A DNA stretch of 64,000 bases from Capillidium heterosporum (Eukaryota; Entomophthoromycota; Entomophthoromycetes; Entomophthorales; Capillidiaceae), in contig WBMQ01000003.1 in NCBI GenBank assembly GCA_016630905.1, positions 2,170,001 to 2,234,000 on the forward strand, written 5' to 3'. Shown here in pieces: positions 35,203 to 46,405 of the stretch. A model generated the notes under the pieces. That model worked only from the letters and a program-made list of their open reading frames with translations. It was not told the DNA's origin and searched no databases. Position 1 is the first letter of the stretch. Every line of letters starts with the position of its first letter. A program made the position numbers and the translations under genes.

Positions 35203-36370
35203 TATATTAACTTAGCTTTTCAGAAAAGTTATATATTGAATATTAGATTATTTTTCACAATAGGTTATCTTTCACAAATAGTTTACTTTAAACTATTTAT
35301 ATTATATCAATCAACCTTTAATTTATTTAACTCTATTTAGAATTAACTATTCTTTTAAAGTATAAATGATTGGATCCTAATTTAATAATAAAATACTATA
35401 ACAAAAACATATACCTATCCTTTATTAAAGAAGAATCCACTTATAGGATGCCAAATTAGAACTATCTTCCAAATTATAATATATATATCAAAGATTGAAG
35501 ATAAGAAAAAGGAAGGAGATTTTTGGAGGATCAAAAGGATTTTTGTAAGATTAGTTTAAATAAACAAATATATTCTTAGCCAGTAGTTTTACAAAGATTA
35601 AGAGTTTTAAAGATTTTCATTAGCTGTAGAAGGTTTGATATATCTAAATTAGCTAGCTACAATATAATATATGTCAACTTAGCTCTTCAGAGAAGTTGTA
35701 TATTGAACATCAGATCATTTTTCACAATAGGTTATCTTTCACAAACGATTTACTTTAAACCATTTGTATCACACCAATCAACCCTCAATGTATCTAACCC
35801 TATTTAAAATTAACTATCCTTTTAAAGTACGAATGATTGGGTCTTAACTTAATGATGGAATACTACGACGAAAACGCACACCTACCCCTTGTTAGAAAAG
35901 AATCCACTTACAGGACGCCAAATTAGGACTATCTCCCAAATTACGATATATATATCAAAGATGGAAGAGAAGAAAAATGAGGGATTCTTTTGGGAAGAAG
36001 TGAGAAGATTTTTGGAGGATTGAAAGGATTTTGTGAAGATTAGTCTAAATAAACGAATATTATTAGCCAGTAGTTTTACGAAGATAGAGAGTTTTAAAGA
36101 TTTTCATTGGCTGTAGAAGGTTCGACGTATCTAAATTAGCTAGCCCACAACACAATACATATATCACGTCCCATGCCGAAGGACTCACCAAGTTCGGCTG
36201 AACCCACTCAACTGGAAGTCCAAGCCAGTGGTCAGACACCTGGCGAGGGCGACCAGCCAACAATATATATATTATATCCTATACCAAAGGATTTACTAAG
36301 TTTGGCCAAATCTACTTAACTAGAAGTCTAAGCTAGTAGTTAGATACCTAGTAAGGGCAACTAGCCAACA
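35203..36370 (+). repeat. Old D LTR interrupted by a younger D LTR
   Basis: The older copy spans about 35203-35671 and resumes at 36263-36370, ending GCAACTAGCCAACA. Its sequence is a transition-mutated version of the younger copy inserted into it in the same orientation. Confidence 0.75.
35667..36267 (+). mobile_element. Clean solo D LTR, target duplication ATATA
   Basis: 591 bp at 35672-36262, from TGTCAACTTAGCTCTTC to GGGCGACCAGCCAACA. ATATA flanks it at 35667-35671 and 36263-36267. It retains CG and CA dinucleotides lost from the host copy, so it is young. The last 130 bp closely match the C LTR end, showing that C and D share a U5. Confidence 0.85.
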
Positions 36371-36913
36371 ACTTATAAAGGGTATAATAGTCTTAAAAAC
36401 TACTTATTTAAAAGAACTAATATAATTTATACTTAAAGACTATAAAGAATAAATACTATTTAAAAAGTCATATATTAAAAAAAAATTATATGCTTTAGTA
36501 AATAGCTAAGTCAAACTAAGAAGAATAAAGATTTTTAATATAAGTATTTAAGTTATCCTTTTTTAGAAATATATAAAGGAATCTTTTTTAGTTAGGAATA
36601 GCAATAGATAATAAACTTATAATTATAGGAGAAATAATTAATCAAAGACTCTAAAGTATAGTTAAGGTTATTATTTAAAATAAAAGTAATAGAATAGGTA
36701 ATATTATAGCTAAATAGCAAATTATATAGTTGATCACCTATAAAACTAATAAACAGCTAGTAGAAAAAGCTTTAAAACCATTATAGTAAAATAATAAAAA
36801 AGTAAAAAACATTAATAATCAAAAAGCCTTACTATAGTATTAAAGGCTATCAAATCTAGTACTTTATACTGCTATAGTAGTTATAATACCTTTTAAAGCA
36901 GTTTAATAGTTAA
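36371..36913 (+). pseudogene. Retroelement interior, possible Gag remnant
   Basis: Directly follows a D LTR end and reads on plus as a stop-interrupted, lysine- and leucine-rich stretch. It may be the Gag of a D element or the continuation of the C element. Not assigned with confidence. Confidence 0.3.
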
Positions 36914-37529
36914 TATAAGAAAATACTTTTAAATTAGCTATAGTTTTACCTATAAACCAAATTTAAGTTTAAAAATGTCTTTATAACAGAAATTAAATAA
37001 TTAATCTTATAGTTACTATATCTTATTCCTTGAAATTCTTAATGATTATAATTATCTTTTAGAAAAACTAAATGAGTATCTAAAATATTAACTACTAAAG
37101 ACAAGTTACCTATATAAGGCCTATAGTAAATTTAGTAGTAGATAAAGTAATTATTAAATAAATATATTAAATTATTTGATATTTCTTTTGCTATTGGCAT
37201 AGTATAGACTTCCTGGATAGTATAATTGAAAACTAATAATTTATATTCCTTCAAGACTGAGAGTTGTATTGACTTGACCTAAATCAATAATCTGAATTAA
37301 ACTAAATTTGAAAACTTAAGCTAAACAATGGATTTGATTATATTCCTTAGTCTTATAGCTATAATCAAAGTAGTTTTGTTTGCCTACCACTTTTAGATCC
37401 AACTCTAAACACAATTATCCTTTTTGTATAATCTTTGTATCAACTTCCTTAGCCTTTATGAAATACTAGTTACTGTTACTACCTAGTTGACTTCTATTAG
37501 TAAACATTTTTGGTAGATGTTTCCTAATA
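36914..37529 (+). repeat. Forward E (B-type) LTR
   Basis: 616 bp from TATAAGAAAATAC to GATGTTTCCTAATA, the reverse-complement partner of the copy at 34337-34953. No matching target duplication was found. Confidence 0.65.
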
Positions 37530-40265
37530 TATTAAGCATTTTATATAAATATAAAAAAGTATTTATCAATAGTAAAATCTAAAAAAAAGTATTAGTATAC
37601 TAATGGTTTAACCTTTTAAAATACTTAAAGTTAGAGTAGATTTACTAATTATAGAATTTCTAATAGATTAGAACTTTAAGATACTAGAGATTCTATATAA
37701 AAAAGTAAAAGAAGTAGGTTTTAAAAAAAAGATTCAACATTTATTCTAAGTTTTATACTACTAAATATTAGTAATTAGCTAATACAAATATAATGTTAGT
37801 TAAATTAAAAAGGAATATTATATTAAGATCAATAATAAAAAGCTTATTTAATCCTATCTAAAATGATAGTTATAGAAAGAACTGAAAATAAAAAGAACAA
37901 AAGTAAATAACCTTTTTAAAGCTTAGTTAATTGAGCTACTAAACTCTTTATATAGTGCTTTAGTAGTTTATATAAGGAAAAAAGATAAAGATATTAGATT
38001 TTGTATTAATTATTAGCAAATTAATAAAGAGATAATATTTGATTCTTATTTAATCTAATAAGTAAAAGAGTATATAAAAATGTTAAATGGTGCTTAGTTC
38101 TTTACTACTATTAATCTAACCAAAATATACTTTTAGATAGCCTTATACTTTAGCAGTAAAGAAATAATAGCATTTAAGACTTTCTTAAGTCTATTCTAAT
38201 AGTTAGTATTGCTAATAAGTATAGTAACATTAGGAGTAGTATTTTAATATTTAATAGATTAAGTAGTGGCTAGATTAGACTACTATTTAGTTTACATTAA
38301 TAATATTACTATCTTTTCAAAGATATAAAATAATTATATTATTAATATTAGATAAGTATTAGATTGTTTTATATAATACAATCTTAAAATCAATTTAAAA
38401 AAGTTTTTTTATCTACTAGAAAATCAGGCTATTAAAATATATAGCAAATACTAAAGAAATAAATATTAATCCTAAAAAGGTACAAAAGATCTAAAATATG
38501 CTATTACTAATAAATATTACATAAATCTAAAGTTTTTTAGAAATAATAGGGTTTTACTATTAGTTTAATAAATATTATGCCTAAAAGTACAATTACTTAT
38601 ACTAATTAACTTAAAAAGATATTAGGCTTTAATAGAAAAGGTAATACTAATAAGTATTTAAAACCCTTAAAATAGCATTATCTATAATATCTATCCTTTA
38701 ATACTTTAACTATAAGAAGAAGTTTTAGCTAGAAATAGATACTAACAAAGTAGGATTTAGTACTATATTAGTTTAAAAATTCTTTAAAAGGTAGCCACCT
38801 ACTATTTATATATCTAAGACATTGTCAAAAGTAGAAAGAAATTATATAATATTAAATTAAAAAGGATTAGCAATAGTATAGATAGTTAAAAAATAATACT
38901 ATTATATTTATAAAAGTTATTTTATAGTAATTATAAATTATACTAGCTTAGTATTCCTATATTCCAAAAAAGAACTAGTTAGTCAAATTCAATAGTAGGT
39001 AAAATTTCTAATGCAATATACTTTTAATATTGTTTATAAGCCAGGATCCAAAATAATAGTACTAAATACTTTATTTTAATTAATTATAATAGTTAGCTAA
39101 AAAATTCAGCTAGAAATTCTTATCTAAAAACCTTTAGTAAAAAATAAAATAAAGGATATAAGACTACTTAGAAAATATTATATATTAATCTTAAATTGTA
39201 ATAAACTTCTACTAGTAAAGTTATACTATTTAGCATATATAGGTTATATTATTATTAAAAAGATCAAAAAAGCTATTAAGAAAAAGTATAATATTTTTTA
39301 CCTTAACCTTAGCTAAATAAGTAGTCTAATAATATATTATTTGTTAAGCTTATAATCCTCAAAGAGTATTTAGACTTCTTTAAGGATATAGCCTAATAAT
39401 ACTAGGTTAAATATAAGGATTAGACTTTGTAAAGCCAAGCCTTTAAAGTAATAATAATGGCTATTAATTATTATACTAAGTAGATTAAAATTAAAGCTAT
39501 TAATTTGCTTATATTAAAGGTAATAATCAAGTTTGTAAAAGATATTATAGCTTATTACAAGTACCTAAATCAAATTGTTAATAATAAAGCTAAAGCCTTA
39601 GTATTAAAAAGGGTTAAGGAATTTTATAAGCAGTATAGTATTAAATAAATAGTATTTCTACTATATTATCCTAAAAGCAATAGTTAAGCTAAACAGATTA
39701 TTTAATATATCAAAAAGATCTTAATAAATTTATACTTTAGCAAAGCTAATAATTGTATAAGTTTTTTTATATAGCAGCTTTGACTTACTATATAACTTTC
39801 TATATTAGTACTAAATAGTTTTTTTAAAAATACTATATAGTTACAAAGCTAAGACTTTTAAAGACCTTATATTTATAAAGCTAAAATTGTAAAAAACCTC
39901 AGCTTAGCATATAGCTAGCCTAGCCAATAAACTACTAGCTATTTATATAGCTGCTATTATTAAATAAGCTTTATAAAAAATAAAAACTAACTAGTACTAT
40001 AATAATAATAAAAGTTTAAGCCTTTTATATTTTAAATAGAAGATCTGGTTTGATATGATTTTTAATGTAAGGAAATAGCATCTAACAACTAGTATAATTA
40101 CTAGATTAGCTTTTGCAAAATATAAAAGTGATTAAACTATTAGTTTATAGTATTTAAAATATTATAAACAATTAGATACTTATCAATGTTTACTACTAGC
40201 TTTTTAAAGAGTTTATAGGTTAAACTAACTAGTAAAAGATTGGTTAACTTACAATAGCAAAGAAG
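37530..40265 (+). pseudogene. Ty3/Gypsy pol relic (reverse transcriptase, RNase H, integrase)
   Basis: A stop-filled but collinear pol on plus. The reverse transcriptase is at about 37940-38420. IRFCINY is followed by TAG at 38014-38016 where a CAG is expected, and TTINLTKIYFQIAL lies downstream. The active-site box reads YINNI at 38293-38307, both catalytic Asp codons (GAT) having become AAT. RNase H is at about 38720-39000, with FQLEIDTNKVGFS in a stop-containing frame. An integrase zinc-finger region is at about 39215-39330, and the catalytic core at about 39420-39690, where YYPKSNSQAKQ matches the usual YHPQTDGQTE. The order RT-RNaseH-IN identifies Ty3/Gypsy. Nearly all lesions fit C-to-T or G-to-A. 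The C LTR at 40266 follows immediately. Confidence 0.8.
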
Positions 40266-41137
40266 TGTTAACTTAGTTTTTAGGCTAAGTTAGGTATTAA
40301 ACATTGAAATATTCATTTTTCATAAAAAACCTATAATTTTGCTAATACTAAATAAAGTATTTTAGAGTTATATAGTTATCTATTTGCCTCTATGCTTTAA
40401 AATACCTACTATTAATTAGTATATATTCCAACTAATAATGAAGTTGCTTAAATTACCTAAAGCTGATTTTCTATTAAAAAGGTAAGTTTGGAGTTTTAGA
40501 CAATGCTAGATTTTTTAATAGTTAACCTACAAAGAAAGTAAGTCTAAAATATAAAGGCAGACAATAGTAATTATAATAGTAACTTTCTGGTTTATTAAGA
40601 AAAGAGTTTACTAACAAGCCTTTAAATTATGCTTTATTTTAGATCTACTATATAAAAATAAAACAAAAAATAGAAAAGGAAAAAAATAAAAAAGAATTAA
40701 AAAAAGAGAAAAGAACAAAAACAGAAAATAGACTTTTAAATAAAAAGAAATAAATAGGATAATAAAAAGGACAGTGAAAAAGTAAAAGAAAAGAAAAAAG
40801 AGTTTTTAGATTACTTTTATTAATAGAGAAAAAAAGAGTTTTTGAGTTAGTTTATTAGAATTGTTTAAAACCTTTCTTTTGAGTTTACTTTAATTATAGA
40901 TTAAGTTTAAATTAGGCTAATAATAATGTTTTAAGGATTCCTAGCCAAAAGTGTTATAAGAATAAAGCCTCTATATTAGATTTAATTGTAAAGTAATTGC
41001 TATATTTATATTAATCAGTCTATAATATAATATATATACTATATTCTATACTAAAGAACATACTAAGCTTAGCTAAATCTACTTAACTAGAAGTCTAAGT
41101 TAGTAGTTAAATACTTAGTAAGGACAACTAGCCAATA
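40266..41137 (+). repeat. C LTR, probable 3' LTR of the Ty3/Gypsy relic
   Basis: 872 bp from TGTTAACTTAG to CAACTAGCCAATA, directly abutting the end of the pol relic. A purine stretch, GCAAAGAAG, precedes it where a polypurine tract is expected. Confidence 0.7.
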
Positions 41138-41879
41138 TTAATTATTAAAGTTTTAATGTTTAGATATTATTTAATAAGAATTAAAATTTTTAAATTATAG
41201 CTAAACTAAAAATATAGAAATTAATTAGAATATCTAATAAGTAGAATAAATTTTAATTAAAACTAGTTATAAATAGAAAATAAAAAGATTAAAAGTTGAA
41301 ATAAAAAAGTAGTATAATAATAAACCAAAAAATGAATTGATAACTTTATAATAAATATTATAATAATTAGGATTATTATAGTTAATATTAGTTTTACTAT
41401 TATACTTTATAATATTATTCTATTATAATCTTATTAATTAAATTTAGTAATACTTTTCTAAATTTTATATTAATAGTTAACTACTTAATAAAGTTAACTA
41501 AGATAATATAATATATTTTGTTAATATTTTAATAGTAGATATATTAGAAAATTCAAGTTTATTTACTTTTAGTTAAGCTATTATATAAATTAATTAAAAT
41601 TAGGCTAAGTTTATCTAAAAATACTAATAATAATTTTATAAATATTAAAGCTTTAGTATTAAATCTTATAATACTAATAATTAGTATAATAAATTATTTT
41701 AAAGAATGTTAGGCTAGGCTTAAAGTAAACTAATATGCTATAATAATATTAATAAAACTAAAAAAGCTTAATACTATTGCTTTAATAACTAATACTTTAG
41801 CTATAATCTAAATCTAAAATTAGTTTATAAAGATAATTAAGGTTATAGTTATAATAAAATTTAAAAAAGTAATAGTATT
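41138..41879. repeat. Reverse A fragment and unassigned retroelement interior
   Basis: About 41140-41400 is the later part of a reverse A LTR. About 41400-41879 is AT-rich sequence with a counterpart around 53740-54000 and 50900-51060, so it is repeated in the window but of unknown identity. Confidence 0.45.
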
Positions 41880-42566
41880 TATAATAACTCTAATTATTAC
41901 AATTTTTAATATAAGGTTATTAACTAATTCTCTTTATATACTATACTATTTTTTTTACTAATTTTAATATTTCCATTTGCTATCTATATCTAGTTTTAAA
42001 TTAAAAATTAAATCAATTTATTAGATATTGTTGACTATTATTTTTATATTTTTAGTTTAGCTATAGAAATTTCAACCTTTATTAAATAGCATCTGAATAT
42101 TGAAATACTAATAACTAACCAATAATATAAAAAAAGTATTTAATCTTTTAGAATGCTATTGAAGGCTAGTATTTTAATAACATTCTACTTTACTATTTTC
42201 TAAATAACTGTTACTTACTTTTTAATTTTAACTATTAACTATAGCTATTATAATAGTCTGATATATTTTCTTTACTATAGCTATTTTTAATAATCTAATC
42301 TATTTTATTTATAAATAAAGTATTGTTCCTAGTCAGCTTTTTAGTTATTAGATTGTGTAAATATGTAGTTTGACTTTTATATTCTCTTAGCTTACTTTAC
42401 TTAAACTTTTTTTACTTTTCTTTAAACTTACCTTTTTTAAGTAATTTATATTACCAATACTGTAATTAGTATTAGTTTTACTGTCCTAACCTTTTATATT
42501 ATATATTTTTATTATAATACCATTATTAGTTAGATCCAACAGCACTTTTTTAAACCTTACAGTATC
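41875..42566 (+). repeat. Decayed solo A LTR, target duplication GTATY
   Basis: LTR 41880-42561 (682 bp). The first 22 bases differ from the clean A LTR at six positions, all C-to-T or G-to-A. The flanks GTATT (41875-41879) and GTATC (42562-42566) differ by one transition. Confidence 0.75.
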
Positions 42567-43023
42567 TATTAAAACTTTAGTTTTAATTTTATCTAATTAG
42601 CTTTATTATTTTTATACTAATATTTATATTAATTCTAAGCTAGTAAAGTTAGCAATATTTTAGCTAATTTAATAATTATAGAAAAATAATACTAAAGATA
42701 TATAATATAATATATTAAAAGTTAGAAAGATAAAGGTACTAATAATTAATACTTGCTATACCTTAAAATAGGCTAGAATAATCTATTTAAAATCCATTAT
42801 AAATTAAAAAATAGTAGATATTAACTATATGATTAGTTAGTTAATTTAGTTTAAAAGCTTTATATTTATGTTAAAAATTTGCCTTTTTAAAATTAATTTT
42901 TATATAATTAAAGTTTAATATATTACAAGATTGAAACAATATTAAAGCTAAAGTTTAAATAACTAAAGGGATTATTAAACTTATTTTCTAAAGCTATTTA
43001 AAGTTATATTATAAGTAGAGTTT
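42567..43023. other. AT-rich retroelement interior, unassigned
   Basis: No ORF. The stop-filled plus-strand texture suggests a transposon interior, and no motif was found. Confidence 0.3.
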
Positions 43024-43753
43024 TTAAGTGTAAGGAAATACTTCTGATCAGCTGTAGCTTCACTTAATAACTAGAATTTAGTTTTACATTCCGGACACAT
43101 AGATTACCAGTTCGGCATCAATCCTAGCAATGCTAGAAGTTCTTTTCTCTTTAGCATGAATTAAGCGTTTTATTTAGCATTGACTGTCTCTAAATCAGCC
43201 TTGGCATTTCTTGGGTTAATGACGAATGCCCAGAAAACAAGAGGAATAGTGTTACTGATGGATTAGGGAAAACGTCAATTACTAGTATCCTAAGTACCAA
43301 CTACTAAAGACAAGTCACCTATATAAGGCCCACAGTGAACTTAGTAGTAGGTTAAGTTATTATTAAATAAACATATTGAATCATTTGATATTTCTTCTGC
43401 TATTGGCATAGTATAGACTCCCTGCATAGTATAACGTAGAACTGATAATCAGCATCCCTCGACAGTAGAGAGTTGCGCTGATCTGAACCAAATGATAGAA
43501 CTGAACCGAATTGATCTGAACTAAACCCTAGAACCCTCCTGAACCAATGAACCCAACTGTGCTCCTTAGCCTGATGGCTACCCTTGGAGTATTCCTATCT
43601 GCCCACCGTCTCTGGATTAGGCTACAAGCACGAGCCTCCTCCTTATATAGCCTTATGGTCAACGTTCTTAGCCTTTATGGAGTCCTGGCTACCGTTGCTC
43701 CCTGGCTAACCCCAGCTGGTGAACGTTTCTTGTGGACGTTTCCCAACATTAAG
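43024..43753 (+). mobile_element. Clean solo B LTR, target duplication TTAAG
   Basis: 720 bp at 43029-43748, from TGTAAGGAAATAC to GACGTTTCCCAACA, with TTAAG at 43024-43028 and 43749-43753. It retains many CG and CA steps. TATATAAG at 43320-43327 is a promoter TATA candidate, and an ORF starts at 43547 near the end of the LTR. Confidence 0.9.
43320..43327 (+). promoter_or_regulatory. TATA box candidate of the B LTR
   Basis: TATATAAG is conserved at the same place in other B copies (for example near 60552), about 225 nt before the LTR-encoded ATG. Confidence 0.4.
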
Positions 43754-43759
43754 TTATAA
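43547..43759 (+). CDS. LTR-encoded N-terminal ORF of the B element
   Basis: The frame opens with ATG at 43547 and remains open to the end of the solo LTR and a few bases beyond (70 residues). It starts MNPTVLLSLMATLGVFLSA, with a hydrophobic first helix and a second hydrophobic stretch. The counterpart at 60779-60988 is also open and differs by only a few residues. By analogy with the A element, whose Gag begins inside its LTR, this is probably the N-terminus of the B-element polyprotein, cut off when the element collapsed to a solo LTR. No domain is recognised. Confidence 0.5.
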   Translation: MNPTVLLSLMATLGVFLSAHRLWIRLQARASSLYSLMVNVLSLYGVLATVAPWLTPAGERFLWTFPNIKL

Positions 43760-45624
43760 CTAAAACTTTAAAAAAGTTTATATTAAAAATAGTTATAAAT
43801 TTAAAGAATAAAAAGGTAGTAGTAAAAAGTAACTTAAAAAAACTATATAATTATATAAATTAAAAGTTGAGGATTTTTACTTTTAGCTTTAAGTATATTA
43901 ATAATAATAATATATTATATTAACAGTAAAAAAGTATTAAATAATAGAAAATATCAATTTATTAACTATTAGCCTATTATTAAACATATAGCATATTAGC
44001 TAATTACTTTTGCTAAATGTCTAATTACTAGCTAGAACTTCTAATTGATTAGATTTGGCTGAATTTAGTAAGTCCTTTGGCATAGAATATAATATGTGTA
44101 TTAATTAAAGGATTTAACTATATTTATATTAGTTAGCTTACAATATAATAAAAATATTTAAGCTTTTTAATCTTTATAAAACTATTAGCTAAGAATTTTA
44201 AAAGTTTAAAGAATTAAAGATATAAGGTTTAAAACTTTCTAAAGCTTTTTTTCTCTTTTTATATATAGGTTTTAATATATAGATTATAGTTTGAAAGATA
44301 GTTATAATTTAGTAACATAAGTAAATTTTTTTAATAAGAAGGTAGACATGTATTTTAGTTATAATAGTATATTAACAAAGTTAAAATCTAATATTTTGTA
44401 TCTAAAAAGAATAGTTAAATTAGTAGATAATTAATAAAATAAAAGCTAAATATATAATGAATTGTTAGTAAAAGTAATATACTTAAAACATTATGTTAAA
44501 GTGTAGTACAAATATAAGCTGTCTATAAAATATAAAATAAACTAATAATAAATATAAATTAGCTAAAGAGCTAAGTTAACACACATTATAGCTATAAATA
44601 TAATACTTTAATAACTATAATCTTTACTACTAGTTTGTAGGCTTAGTTTTATATCTATTTACTTATAAATTTTTTGCTAACTTTTTACTTTTAATTATTT
44701 TTAATTTAATTTTTAGCTTTAACTATAACTTAAAGTATGAACTATCAGAAATATAATATTTAATACTAAACTTCTAATAGTTATATACTTACTAGCATTA
44801 CTTTAGAAATAAATTTGCTTAATTTAGCTATTGAGTATTAAAAGTATTTAAACTTTTAACTTTTATTGCTTTTAAAAATCATATTTTAATTTTGAAACTT
44901 GTTTATTATCTATAACTATACTTCTAATTTAGTTTAAATTCATATCCTTTAATACCCTTTAGATTTTCTAGTAATTTTTAAAATCTATTTATTAAGCAAT
45001 TAGTATTACCAATAAAGTAGTAGGTATTAGTTTTACTTTTCCAATCTATTATATATTTACAATATGATAATAGCATTATTAACTAGAGCTAATAAGTCTT
45101 ATTAGATCTTAAAAGCTTTAAGTTTTAAATATAGTAGATATAATTTATTTATCTATAGGATATCAATTAAATAATCTAAAATAAAGTTTAAAGATTAATA
45201 AAAATTTAACTTAGGTAAATTAAGCAGACTAATAGTTAATTAGAATATGAAATATGTAACTAATAATCTAAAATATAAAAATATTGGAGAAATAAATTAT
45301 ATCATAAAATGGTAGTGTAAATTTAGACTATTTATAGATATAGAAATAATGGAAAGTAAATATATAATTTAACTTGGTTATTAATTTGCCACTATGATTA
45401 AATAATTTACTTCTAATAGTTAAAATTATAATTAATTAAATAACCAACTACTTACAATACTAGTAGTTAAAACTAATTTTAAAAATAACTAGTATAATTT
45501 CTTAGCTTTACATCACTAGAATTAAAATTGGAATATCTAGAAATAAGCAAAATCAAATTTAGCCTAGCTTTACTAGTAGCAAACTTTAAACTTTAAACCT
45601 TATAACTAAATAACAAATACATGG
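43754..45624. repeat. Decayed repeat tract with a reverse D LTR
   Basis: About 44000-44580 is a reverse D LTR ending CTAAGTTAACA. The rest is AT-rich and unassigned, with a short A-like segment (about 45000-45125). No gene. Confidence 0.5.
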
Positions 45625-46405
45625 TATCAACTTAGCTTTCCAAGTTATAGCTATAATTAAACCAATTTCTTTTTTGCAAATAAACCATAATTGTACTATT
45701 TACTAATATGCTTTGGGCTACTTATTTTTACTTTCACCTATCTTTATCCTGTGCTTTAAATTGCGATCAATCCATTTTTCATTATTTTAATCAATTGCCA
45801 GTTTGCTTAACTTATGACCGATTTCCCATTGAGAATGCAGATTTGGTTTAAATTTGATTTTATATTTTCTGATTGTTGTAACGTAGAAAAAATAAGTCCT
45901 AATCACTAGGGTGAACAACTGCAACCAGGACGCAGACCCTCTGTTTCGTTGGGAAAAGAGCTCACTTGCAAGCTTCCAAGTTATGCTTTACTTCTGAGCT
46001 TTAGTATATATAGCGAGATTCTGGAAGAAAAGGAAAAAAGCTAAGAAAAAGTAATGAGAAAAGAAGAGAAGGAAGGAGTTTCCTGGAACGTTTTCATCAA
46101 AAAGAGAGTGCTTTTGAATATTTTTATCTGTGTTGTTTTGGGCTTTTTTTAGGTTTCCTGAATTGTAGATTTAAATTTGGATTAATTTAATTAAACCATT
46201 TTAAAGGGTTCTTGGCTATTAATTTTGTAGAGCTGAGTCTAATATTGTTGTTGGTTGTAAAGTATTCACCGCGTCTATATTAGCCAGCCTACAACACAAT
46301 ACATATGTCGCATCCCATGCCAAAAGACTCACCAAGTTCAGACGAACTCACTTGACTTGAAGTCCAAGCTAGTATCAAACACTTGGCAAGATCGATCAAT
46401 CAACA
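45625..46405 (+). repeat. F-type LTR (divergent relative of C and D)
   Basis: 781 bp from TATCAACTTAGC to CGATCAATCAACA. The end matches C and D, but the 5' two thirds is different and keeps CG and CA steps, with a TATATA element around 46006. No matching target duplication was seen. Confidence 0.65.

Noticed and set aside
36063-36263. 66-residue minus-strand ORF
   Set aside because: It lies wholly within the clean D LTR and has no counterpart in other copies.
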